DNA of 15,451 bases, taken from assembly GCA_049680295.1 (NCBI GenBank), contig JBAUHN010000070.1, forward strand, positions 1 to 15,451, written 5' to 3'. Source of the DNA: JBAUHN01 sp049680295 (GTDB lineage Bacteria; Pseudomonadota; Alphaproteobacteria; Rhodobacterales; Rhodobacteraceae). Of the stretch, positions 1 through 6,466 are shown piece by piece. The translations under genes were made by a program, and so were the position numbers. Below the pieces are notes generated by a model. The model searched no databases. It was not told the DNA's origin and saw only the letters and a program-made list of their open reading frames with translations. The stretch's first letter is position 1, and each line of letters opens with the position of its first letter.

Positions 1-900
1 GGCGGTCATATGCTGAATATCGCGGCGGCAGGCGTCGCGGTGATCACGCTGATCTGGTATTTCAATTCGGGCAGTTTCACGCCGTTGTTTTTGATGACAC
101 TGGCGGCGCTGTTCATTGGCTACCACCTGATCATGGGCATCGGTGGCGCTGATATGCCGGTCGTTGTGTCGATGCTGAACAGCTATTCTGGCTGGGCAGC
201 CGCGGCGATCGGCTTTAGCCTTGGCAATGATCTGCTGATCGTTGTGGGTGCGCTTGTCGGCTCGTCGGGTGCGATCCTGAGCTATATCATGTGCAAGGCG
301 ATGAACCGGTCGTTTGTTTCTGTGATCCTGGGTGGTTTTGGCGGCCCTGCCGGTGAACAGATGGCCGTGGAAGGCGAACAGATCGCGATTGAGGCGGATG
401 GCGTTGCCAGCGCCTTAAACGAGGCCGACAGCGTTGTGATCATTCCCGGTTACGGGATGGCCGTGGCGCAGGCCCAGCAGGGTGTGGCCGAACTGGTGCG
501 CAAACTGCGTGCACAGGGCAAAAACGTGCGCTTTGCCATCCACCCTGTTGCCGGGCGCCTGCCGGGGCATATGAACGTGCTGCTGGCCGAGGCCAAGGTG
601 CCATACGATATTGTCATGGAGATGGACGAGATCAACGACGATTTCCCCAAGACCGACGTGGCGATTGTGATCGGGTCCAATGACATCGTGAACCCGGCAG
701 CCCAGGACGATCCAAACAGTCCAATCGCCGGTATGCCGGTGCTGGAATGCTGGAAGGCCAAGCAAGTGTTTGTCAGCAAACGCGGGCAAGGCACCGGCTA
801 TTCCGGGATCGAGAACCCGCTGTTCTTTAAGGAAAACACGCGGATGTTCTATGGCGACGCGAAAGCCAGCCTAGACAAGCTTTTGCCGATGATCGACTGA
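1..900 (+). CDS. pntB: NAD(P) transhydrogenase subunit beta (PntB), 5' end missing
   Basis: This is the C-terminal part of the membrane subunit of proton-translocating transhydrogenase, which couples hydride transfer from NADH to NADP+ to the proton gradient and so supplies NADPH. The reading frame is open from base 1, so the gene begins outside the window; about 299 of the usual 460-500 residues are present. Counting from the Met at base 10, hydrophobic helices of the membrane domain fill residues 1-110. The NADP(H)-binding domain III follows: GYGMAVAQAQ at 147-156, then HPVAGRLPGHMNVLLAEA, IGSNDIVNPAAQDDP and GMPVLE near 240. These blocks are almost identical to those of E. coli PntB. One small oddity is a Cys (ECWKA) where E. 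coli has Val. The partner subunit genes should lie upstream. The gene ends at TGA and is followed by an intrinsic terminator. Identification is very secure. Confidence 0.97.
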   Translation, partial: GGHMLNIAAAGVAVITLIWYFNSGSFTPLFLMTLAALFIGYHLIMGIGGADMPVVVSMLNSYSGWAAAAIGFSLGNDLLIVVGALVGSSGAILSYIMCKAMNRSFVSVILGGFGGPAGEQMAVEGEQIAIEADGVASALNEADSVVIIPGYGMAVAQAQQGVAELVRKLRAQGKNVRFAIHPVAGRLPGHMNVLLAEAKVPYDIVMEMDEINDDFPKTDVAIVIGSNDIVNPAAQDDPNSPIAGMPVLECWKAKQVFVSKRGQGTGYSGIENPLFFKENTRMFYGDAKASLDKLLPMID

Positions 901-925
901 TCTATCACCCACGGACCAAAACTGG

Positions 926-959
926 AAAAGACGGGCAGGGATGTCCGTCTTTTTTTGTT
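926..959 (+). terminator. Rho-independent terminator after pntB
   Basis: An 11-bp stem (926-936 pairing with 943-953, core AAAAGACGG/CCGTCTTTT, one G-T pair) with a 6-base loop runs into a T-rich tail at 951-959. It starts 25 bases after the pntB stop codon and should end the pnt transcript. Confidence 0.88.
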
Positions 960-1039
960 TGCCAGGGTCCAACGCGTAAAGGTCGTTCTGAAGTATGCAA
1001 TGGTATCCCATTAAGTCTTTGAAATAGAATGGAAATAGT

Positions 1040-1067
1040 TTGACATCTGAAGCGAGTGCAGTATTCC
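1040..1067 (+). promoter_or_regulatory. Possible promoter of the DUF3422 gene
   Basis: A perfect TTGACA (1040-1045) is followed 16 bases later by a weak -10 candidate, TATTCC (1062-1067). The placement, after the pntB terminator and 25 bases before the preferred start codon, makes sense, but the -10 match is poor. The upstream part of this 191-base gap (901-1091) also holds a short inverted repeat, AATGG-4-CCATT at 999-1012, with no assigned role. Confidence 0.35.
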
Positions 1068-1081
1068 TGCGGCAAAACACC

Positions 1082-1085
1082 GGAG
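1082..1085 (+). promoter_or_regulatory. Ribosome binding site deciding the DUF3422 start
   Basis: GGAG lies 6 bases before the ATG at 1092. The alternative in-frame GTG at 1056 has no comparable site, so the ATG is preferred. Confidence 0.6.
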
Positions 1086-1091
1086 CAGACT

Positions 1092-2375
1092 ATGGCCCGT
1101 CTTGATGACCACCCTTTGCGATATGCGATGGCGAATGAACTGCACGCGCGGCCGTTTCCGTCGATGTCTGCGCCCTGTTTTGCTGCCTATGTCGCGTTCA
1201 AACATCCCAATAATGCAGTCACCCGTGACCGCACGGCGGACGTGGCGCATCTTATTGCGCTGCTGGACCGGCACGGGGCGCCGCATCCGCAACCGGGGGC
1301 CACGCATTATTACGGGCAGATCGGAAAATACTGGCTAAAGTGGGAACAGCATACTGAATTCGTGACCTACACAGCGTTCAGCGACGAAAAGGTTCAGCGC
1401 GCCTTTGATCCGTCAAGCTTTGAGATTTTTCCCAGTGATTGGTTGCGGTGCGCGCCGGGGCAACGGGTGACATCGTCATTGCTGCACATCATCCCGCGCC
1501 CCGCGGATGTTAAGGCCATCAATAGCAAATTATCGAACTGGTTTGTCAGCGAAAGCCTGGCAATTTCTGCGGTTTTGGACGATGCGGCAATTATTGCGGG
1601 CGACTTTCGGATCGACCCGAACGGCCATCTGCGTTTTGCCGTATTCGTGAGCCCCGGCACCGGGGATATGCGGATCGGCAGGATCGTCCAGCGCCTGTGC
1701 GAGATTGAGACTTACAAATCCATGTCCATGTTGGGCTTTGCACGGGCACGGGACCTGCAACCTAAATTGAACGATCTTGATACCAAGCTGACGGGACTGA
1801 TGGGGGCGATGACCCGGAATGCGGAACCTGCGGAACGCACCCTGCAGGAATTGTTAAGCATTTCGGCAGAATTGGAAACACTGGCGGCTACTACGTCGTT
1901 TCGGTTTGGGGCAACGGGCGCTTATGAGGCGATTGTGAACCAGCGCATCGTGGCACTGCGCGAAGAGCGATATTATGGCAGACAAAGCTTTGGCGAATTC
2001 ATGATGCGGCGCTACGCACCTGCAATGCGCACGGTGAATTCCGCCGAACGCAGGCTAGAGGCGATGTCGGGACGGTCAATCCGAGCCAGCAATCTGTTGC
2101 GGACACGGGTGGATGTGGAACGCAGTGCGCAGAACCAATCGCTGCTGGAAAGCATGGACAGGCGTGCCGATCTGCAATTGCGCTTGCAACACACGGTCGA
2201 GGGGTTGTCGGTTGTGGCGATCAGTTATTACGCAGTCTCGTTGGCGGCCTATTTGCTTTATCCGCTGACTGAAGTGTTCGGCCTCAGCAAAGGCATGATT
2301 ACCGCAGCTGTGACATTGCCTGTCGTGGCATTGGTCTGGGCCATGGTCCGGCGCTTGCGGCATAAGGCGCAATAA
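1092..2375 (+). CDS. DUF3422 family membrane protein
   Basis: This encodes a 427-residue protein of the DUF3422 family, which has no established function. Family hallmarks are the N-terminal HPLRYAMANELHARPFP block and the downstream KWEQHTEFVTYTAF stretch. The long middle is soluble and mostly helical, rich in charged and leucine residues. The last 60 residues hold two predicted membrane helices (about 372-392 and 402-420) and a basic tail (RRLRHK), so the protein is probably anchored in the inner membrane by its C-terminus. The ATG at 1092 is chosen over an upstream in-frame GTG at 1056 because GGAG precedes it and the family motif begins six residues later (DHPLRY). It stands alone between the pntB terminator and a convergent permease gene that ends only 14 bases away; no shared terminator is visible in that gap. 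Family assignment is confident; the role is unknown. Confidence 0.88.
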   Translation: MARLDDHPLRYAMANELHARPFPSMSAPCFAAYVAFKHPNNAVTRDRTADVAHLIALLDRHGAPHPQPGATHYYGQIGKYWLKWEQHTEFVTYTAFSDEKVQRAFDPSSFEIFPSDWLRCAPGQRVTSSLLHIIPRPADVKAINSKLSNWFVSESLAISAVLDDAAIIAGDFRIDPNGHLRFAVFVSPGTGDMRIGRIVQRLCEIETYKSMSMLGFARARDLQPKLNDLDTKLTGLMGAMTRNAEPAERTLQELLSISAELETLAATTSFRFGATGAYEAIVNQRIVALREERYYGRQSFGEFMMRRYAPAMRTVNSAERRLEAMSGRSIRASNLLRTRVDVERSAQNQSLLESMDRRADLQLRLQHTVEGLSVVAISYYAVSLAAYLLYPLTEVFGLSKGMITAAVTLPVVALVWAMVRRLRHKAQ

Positions 2376-2389
2376 GCCTGCGTCGGACC

Positions 2390-3367
2390 TTAGCGCCCGC
2401 GAATACGGGGGTCCAACGCATCGCGCAGGCCGTCACCCAGATAGTTGACACTGAGCACCGTCAGCGAAATCAGAATGCCGGGCAGTACCACGCGTTCGGG
2501 ATAATCCTGCATATATTGCACCGCATCTGACAAAAGCTTACCCCAGGTCGGATAATCGGATGGAAACCCGACGCCCAGAAAGGACAGTGCGCTTTCTGTG
2601 ATAATCGCCGTCGCCAGCCCCAGCGTTGCCGACACCATAATGGGCGAGACGATGTTGGGCAAAAGATGCCGTCTGATGATCGCGAAAGGCGTGGTGCCTA
2701 TCGAGCGGGCGGCCAGAATGAATTCGCGCTCTTTGAGGGCAAGGATCTCGCCTCGGACGATCCGGGCGGTCTGCATCCAGCTGGTCAGGGCAATGACGCC
2801 AACAATCAGAATAAACATGCCGGTTTCCGGTCCAAAGTTGGCGCGCAGCGGCTGGCGGAACAGGGTGACAGCCACCAGCAGCAAAGGCAGGATCGGCAGG
2901 GATAAAAACAGATCGGTCAGGCGCATCAGCCAGCCGTCGATGCGGCGGAAATATCCGGCACTGACACCGACGGCTGTGCCAATAACCAGCGACAGGATCA
3001 TCGCGGCCCACCCCACCGCCAGTGAGGCGCGCCCACCAGCGATCAGATTGCCCATGATGTCACGGCCCAGATTGTCGGTGCCAAAGGGACGTGCCCAGCC
3101 AACCTTGGCCGCGCTGTCCCAAAGCACCGTGTAGATCGGGCGCATGTTCTTGTTTCGGATATCAGGGGTCTTTGGGTTCACATCCCAAAGGTAGGGGCCA
3201 AAAATCACCGCAAGCGTGATAAAGATCAGAAATCCGCCGCCAATCACCGCACCTTTGTGTTTGCGAAACTGGTCCCAGACATCGCGCCATTGGCTGGTCG
3301 GTTCTTTTTGCGGCTCTTTGTCTTTCAACGCGCCGTATACTTCGGTCTCTGCCAATTGATCAGTCAT
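2390..3367 (-). CDS. Oligopeptide-type ABC transporter permease (OppC/DppC-like)
   Basis: This 325-residue protein is the second membrane subunit of a peptide/nickel-class (family 5) ABC importer. An about 35-residue charged cytoplasmic tail comes first, then a membrane helix near 40-60. The periplasmic segment ends in PFGTDNLGRD (94-103), a hallmark of OppC/DppC permeases. A five-helix permease core follows. The EAA loop that contacts the ATPase is at about 213-238 (EREFILAARSIG, then RRHLLPN), and the C-terminus DALDPRIRGR is typical. The start is the ATG whose first bases overlap the end of the upstream permease gene (ATGACTGA), supported by GAGGA six bases upstream; an earlier frame extension of 14 residues lacks support. 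It is the last gene of the minus-strand transporter operon. Substrate cannot be read from the sequence; peptides or N-acylated amino acids are likely. Confidence 0.93.
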   Translation of the reverse strand: MTDQLAETEVYGALKDKEPQKEPTSQWRDVWDQFRKHKGAVIGGGFLIFITLAVIFGPYLWDVNPKTPDIRNKNMRPIYTVLWDSAAKVGWARPFGTDNLGRDIMGNLIAGGRASLAVGWAAMILSLVIGTAVGVSAGYFRRIDGWLMRLTDLFLSLPILPLLLVAVTLFRQPLRANFGPETGMFILIVGVIALTSWMQTARIVRGEILALKEREFILAARSIGTTPFAIIRRHLLPNIVSPIMVSATLGLATAIITESALSFLGVGFPSDYPTWGKLLSDAVQYMQDYPERVVLPGILISLTVLSVNYLGDGLRDALDPRIRGR

Positions 3368-4367
3368 AGCGGATCCTCGGGTCAAGCACGCCGTAAAGCA
3401 CATCTGCAATCAGGTTAAACAGCACGATCAGGATGGCGAAAATGAATGTCAGGGTCATCACCATCGGCAGATCATTGGAAAACAGCGCGGTCAGCAGCAA
3501 CTGCCCGATGCCGTTCACCTTGAACACGTTCTCGGTGATGATCGCGCCGCCAAAAATCGACGGAATGCCAAGGGCAATCACTGTAACCACCGGGATCATT
3601 GAATTGCGCAGGACATGGACCATCACAACCGAATTCTCGCGCAAGCCTTTGGCGCGGGCAGTGCGGACATAATCCTGGTTCAGGTTGTCGAGCATGGAGG
3701 CGCGCATAAAGCGGCTGATCTGGGCTGTGGTCTGCAAGGCCAGAACCATCACCGGCATGATCATTTGCTGCAACTGGATTTTAAAGCTGGCCCAGTCGGT
3801 GACAACGTGTGTGGTGTCGTAGACCGATGGAAACCATCCCAGCATCACCGAAAAGACCACAATCGCCAGGACACCGGAAAAAAAAGGTGGGATCGAAAAG
3901 CCGATCATGGCAATGAACGTACCGGCCTGATCAAACAGCGAATATTGTTTGTAGGCGGAATAGATGCCAATCGGTATCGCGATCAGAATGCCCACAACAT
4001 AAGACAGTGCGACAACCCACAAGGTTTGCGGCATCCGCTGGATCACCGTGTCCATCACCGGTGCGCGGGTTTGCCAGGAAATGACGCGCAATTTGTCTTC
4101 GGCAAAATTGGTGCCAAAGCAATAGTCGAACAGGTTCAGCGGCTCGATCCAGAAAAACTGCACCATCCATTTCATATATTGAACGTGGACGGGTTCGCCC
4201 AAGCCCAAAGCTTCGCGCATTTTCTCTTTGACCTCGGGCGGCACCGTCAAAGGCACTTGCGCCATCGGATCACCGGGGGCCAGTTGCAACAGCAAGAAAA
4301 TGATCAAGCTGATCACAATCAACATCGGGATCGACAATATGAGCCGGCGGATCGTGTAGGTAAGCAT
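3360..4367 (-). CDS. Oligopeptide-type ABC transporter permease (OppB/DppB-like)
   Basis: This 335-residue protein is the first membrane subunit of the importer. It opens with the typical OppB N-terminus: helix 1 (about 8-30) followed by APGDP. A long periplasmic segment (about 32-110, including FDYCFG) leads to the permease core, with FSIPPFFSGVL near 157-167. The EAA loop lies at 232-255 (QDYVRTARAKGLRENSV, then HVLRNSMIP). The C-terminus LYGVLDPRIRYD is also characteristic. The ATG at 4367 is preferred over the adjacent TTG at 4370; AAGG lies nine bases upstream. Its stop overlaps the start of the OppC-like gene by 8 bases, so the two subunits are probably translated in a coupled way. It lies 129 bases downstream of the binding-protein gene, separated from it by a hairpin. 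Confidence 0.94.
   Translation of the reverse strand: MLTYTIRRLILSIPMLIVISLIIFLLLQLAPGDPMAQVPLTVPPEVKEKMREALGLGEPVHVQYMKWMVQFFWIEPLNLFDYCFGTNFAEDKLRVISWQTRAPVMDTVIQRMPQTLWVVALSYVVGILIAIPIGIYSAYKQYSLFDQAGTFIAMIGFSIPPFFSGVLAIVVFSVMLGWFPSVYDTTHVVTDWASFKIQLQQMIMPVMVLALQTTAQISRFMRASMLDNLNQDYVRTARAKGLRENSVVMVHVLRNSMIPVVTVIALGIPSIFGGAIITENVFKVNGIGQLLLTALFSNDLPMVMTLTFIFAILIVLFNLIADVLYGVLDPRIRYD
3374..3378 (-). promoter_or_regulatory. Ribosome binding site of the OppC-like gene
   Basis: GAGGA on the minus strand sits 6 bases before the ATG at 3367 and lies inside the coding end of the upstream permease gene. It fixes the start of the downstream permease. Confidence 0.65.
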
Positions 4368-4452
4368 CAAGAGCGGCCTTAAGAATAGATCAAAAAGACT
4401 TTATCGCGGCAGGTTTAAGGATTTTGGAGCAGGGTACAACCTGTAGCTGCAC

Positions 4453-4487
4453 AAAAAACGGGCGCACGTTGTCCGCGCGCACGTTTT
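4453..4487 (-). terminator. Terminator-like hairpin between binding-protein and permease genes
   Basis: On the minus strand, bases 4487-4474 pair with 4468-4455 around a 5-base loop, giving a 14-position stem with one mismatch and one G-T wobble, followed by a run of six T. It begins 10 bases after the stop of the binding-protein gene. It probably ends most transcripts there and lets a fraction continue into the permease genes, or it protects the 3' end of the abundant mRNA. Confidence 0.7.
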
Positions 4488-4496
4488 GCATTTTAG

Positions 4497-6212
4497 TTAC
4501 TGGACGCGGTACCAGTCGGCAGCATTCCAAAGCTCGCTGTCCCAGACGTTCATGATCACGCCGCCAAGGCTATTGGCATGGGCCGAATTCCGGCCACGGT
4601 GTGTCAGCGGGATAATGACGTATTCCTGCATCAGGATGTCATTCATAGTTCGGGCCAGTTCCGCACGTTTTTCGATATCGCCGGTCTTGGCCATTTCCGC
4701 GATCAAGCCGTCGTATTCTTCGGAACAAAAGCGCATCATGTTATTGCCCTGCCATTGCGTTTCAGGACGCGGCGCTTCGTCACAGGCCCATCTGGCCATA
4801 TAGGCCTCGGGGTCGGTGCCGTCGAAATTGTTGGTGAACATTTCGATGTCAGCAAAGAATTTCTGGAACGTGTCAGGCGATCCAGGGTCCGAGCCAAAGA
4901 ATACCGAGGCATCAATGTTGCGCAATTCGGTTTCAACACCAATCTGGGTCCACCAGTCTTTGATCAGCGCCTGATAGTCCTGGCGCACCGCATTGGTTGA
5001 TGTCTGGTACAGAACGGACAGCTTAACACCGTCCTTTTCGCGTATACCGTCGCCATCGCTGTCGACCCAACCGCCGGCCTCCAAGGTCGCCTTGGCGCCT
5101 TCGATATCTTGCACAAGGCAGCCATCATTGGCGGTGGAATTATAGATCGCAGGCGCCGGCAATACGTTGCAAGTCAGTTTGCCAAAGTTGCCATATCCCA
5201 CTTCGGTCAGCAGGGCGCGGTCAATTGACATGGATAGGGCCTTGCGGACATTGATGTCGGTCAGGAAGGGATGTGGATGCGCCGCAGTGCCGCGTTCGTC
5301 ACCCAGATCCGGGTTTACGTCCGTCAGGTTGACGTGGATCCGTTCGACCGATGTGCCAAAGGCCACAACGTTTTTGCCTATGCCTGTGGATTCCATTCGG
5401 TCCAGTACATCCGGCGCCAATTGCAGGTTCCAGGCATAGTCGAATTCACCGGTTTCCAGCACCGCACGACCGGCTGCACTGGCATCGCCGCCGCCTTTCA
5501 GCGTCATTGTGGCAAATGCAGGCTTGCCTTCTTCGCGGTAGTTTTCATTGGCCGCCAAAGTGATCACATCATTGGGGCGAAACTCGGTCACTGTATAGGG
5601 GCCGGTGCCAATGGGGTTAAAGTTGGCGTCCGTGCATTCGGGCGCTTTGGCCCCTAGACAATCGGCAAACTGGGCCTTTTGAATGATCGGCGCCTGCGCC
5701 CCTACAAAGGGGCCGTAGGGAAAGGGTTTAGCCACACCAAAGGTAACAACCACGGTTTGTGCATCGGGGGTGTCGACTGTCACAACATCATTGTATTTTT
5801 GCGACTGGGCGCAACCGCCGCCTTCTGCCGTGCAGTATTCCCAGGTGAATTTTACATCCTCAGACGTCAGCGGGCTGCCGTCGGACCACATAATGCCGTC
5901 TGTCAATTTCCAGGTGATCGTCTTGAGGTCTTCGCTCACGCCGCCATTTGCAACTGTGGGAACCTCGTCAACCAGCCAGGGAACCAATGCACCATCTTGG
6001 TCGTAGCGGGCCAAAGGCTCAAGCATTAGCGATGAAGATTCCAGCTCTTTTGTACCGCTGGACAGATATGGGTTCAGGATTGACGGGGCTTGCCAGTAAA
6101 TCACTTTGACGTCGCCATCGCGCCCGCGCTCGCCCGAATGCCCATCTGCGAAAGCAGATGTCATAGACGTAGCGCCTGCAACGGCTCCTATTAATAAGAC
6201 CTTGAGTTTCAT
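4497..6212 (-). CDS. Peptide ABC transporter substrate-binding protein (SBP family 5)
   Basis: This encodes a 571-residue periplasmic binding protein that captures the transport substrate and delivers it to the two permeases. A signal peptide is plain: a basic start, a hydrophobic core at 4-18, and a likely cut after Ala22 (AFA before DGHSGERG). Family-5 features follow: LNPYLSSGTKE near 46-56, LEPLARYDQDG, then WKLTDGIMWSDGSPLTSEDV (101-120), and NPIGTGPYTVTEF (199-211). The mature part has eight Cys arranged as four close pairs (127/134, 185/193, 348/365, 477/496), suggesting disulfides. A DSDGDG loop (384-389) resembles a calcium site but is common in this family. GGAG six bases before the ATG fixes the start; an upstream TTG at 6224 is rejected. 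It is the first gene of the minus-strand operon and is divergent from the ATPase gene. The substrate is unknown; di/oligopeptides or N-substituted amino acids are likely. Confidence 0.94.
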   Translation of the reverse strand: MKLKVLLIGAVAGATSMTSAFADGHSGERGRDGDVKVIYWQAPSILNPYLSSGTKELESSSLMLEPLARYDQDGALVPWLVDEVPTVANGGVSEDLKTITWKLTDGIMWSDGSPLTSEDVKFTWEYCTAEGGGCAQSQKYNDVVTVDTPDAQTVVVTFGVAKPFPYGPFVGAQAPIIQKAQFADCLGAKAPECTDANFNPIGTGPYTVTEFRPNDVITLAANENYREEGKPAFATMTLKGGGDASAAGRAVLETGEFDYAWNLQLAPDVLDRMESTGIGKNVVAFGTSVERIHVNLTDVNPDLGDERGTAAHPHPFLTDINVRKALSMSIDRALLTEVGYGNFGKLTCNVLPAPAIYNSTANDGCLVQDIEGAKATLEAGGWVDSDGDGIREKDGVKLSVLYQTSTNAVRQDYQALIKDWWTQIGVETELRNIDASVFFGSDPGSPDTFQKFFADIEMFTNNFDGTDPEAYMARWACDEAPRPETQWQGNNMMRFCSEEYDGLIAEMAKTGDIEKRAELARTMNDILMQEYVIIPLTHRGRNSAHANSLGGVIMNVWDSELWNAADWYRVQ

Positions 6213-6218
6213 TTTGTT

Positions 6219-6222
6219 CTCC
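6219..6222 (-). promoter_or_regulatory. Ribosome binding site of the binding-protein gene
   Basis: GGAG on the minus strand is 6 bases before the ATG at 6212. It decides against the in-frame TTG at 6224, which lies immediately upstream of this site. Confidence 0.65.
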
Positions 6223-6271
6223 AATTCAACGGAAAGAGAGCATTTGCCTGCATCTCACCGTTTTAACTCAT

Positions 6272-6310
6272 AGTTTAGCAAAACTTTGCCGTTTTTACTA
6301 AAACTTTCGC
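6272..6310. repeat. Direct repeats 20 bp apart, possible operator for the binding-protein promoter
   Basis: TTTA-2-AAAACTTT occurs at 6274-6287 and again at 6294-6307, exactly 20 bases apart, which is about two helical turns. Within it are two short perfect palindromes, AGTTT-4-AAACT (6272-6285) and AAAAC-6-GTTTT (6280-6295). The element lies 60-100 bases upstream of the binding-protein start, where its promoter should be; the best minus-strand -10 guess is TAAACT (6277-6272), without a good -35. Regulatory use is inference. Confidence 0.35.
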
Positions 6311-6380
6311 AGTTCCCCGCGAATACTGCGACCATCGAAACAGCTTTTGGAAAAAAAGCAACCCTTGAGACGGGTTAACG

Positions 6381-6404
6381 CAAAGAATGCGCTTGCATTG
6401 TTTG
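6381..6404. promoter_or_regulatory. Near-perfect 10-4-10 inverted repeat, candidate operator
   Basis: CAAAGAATGC (6381-6390), a GCTT spacer, then GCATTGTTTG (6395-6404): nine of ten positions are complementary. The right arm overlaps a TTGACA box at 6402-6407, so a dimeric regulator bound here would cover the -35 region of the plus-strand catabolic operon. No T-rich tail follows, so it does not look like a terminator. Confidence 0.5.
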
Positions 6405-6407
6405 ACA
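6402..6407 (+). promoter_or_regulatory. Candidate -35 box (TTGACA) of the ATPase/catabolic operon
   Basis: A perfect TTGACA lies 59 bases before the ATPase start codon. No good -10 follows at 16-18 bases (only weak TCTTAG near 6423-6428), so the promoter may need an activator, or the box may be chance. Confidence 0.35.
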
Positions 6408-6455
6408 CCGCCTAAGCGTTGGTCTTAGCGTCGCGCAGGGGCATGACGCGACATC

Positions 6456-6460
6456 GAGGA
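6456..6460 (+). promoter_or_regulatory. Ribosome binding site deciding the ATPase start
   Basis: GAGGA is 6 bases before the ATG at 6467. The frame is open further upstream (TTG at 6419, ATG at 6443), but neither has such a site, and the ABC domain begins shortly after the ATG at 6467. Confidence 0.7.
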
Positions 6461-6466
6461 TCATCA

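Noticed and set aside
2366..2397. GGCGC/GCGCC arms at the convergent DUF3422/OppC junction as a shared terminator
   Set aside because: The stem is only 5 bp with a 22-base loop and no T-run. No credible terminator is visible there.
3615..4382. A 255-codon plus-strand frame
   Set aside because: It is antisense to the OppB-like permease. The His/Gln/Asp-rich product with no family resemblance is a shadow of the hydrophobic permease codons.
5028..5063. EF-hand-like DSDGDGIREKDG loop in the binding protein
   Set aside because: This kind of DxDxDG loop is common in family-5 binding proteins, so it is not a novel calcium domain, although metal binding there is possible.
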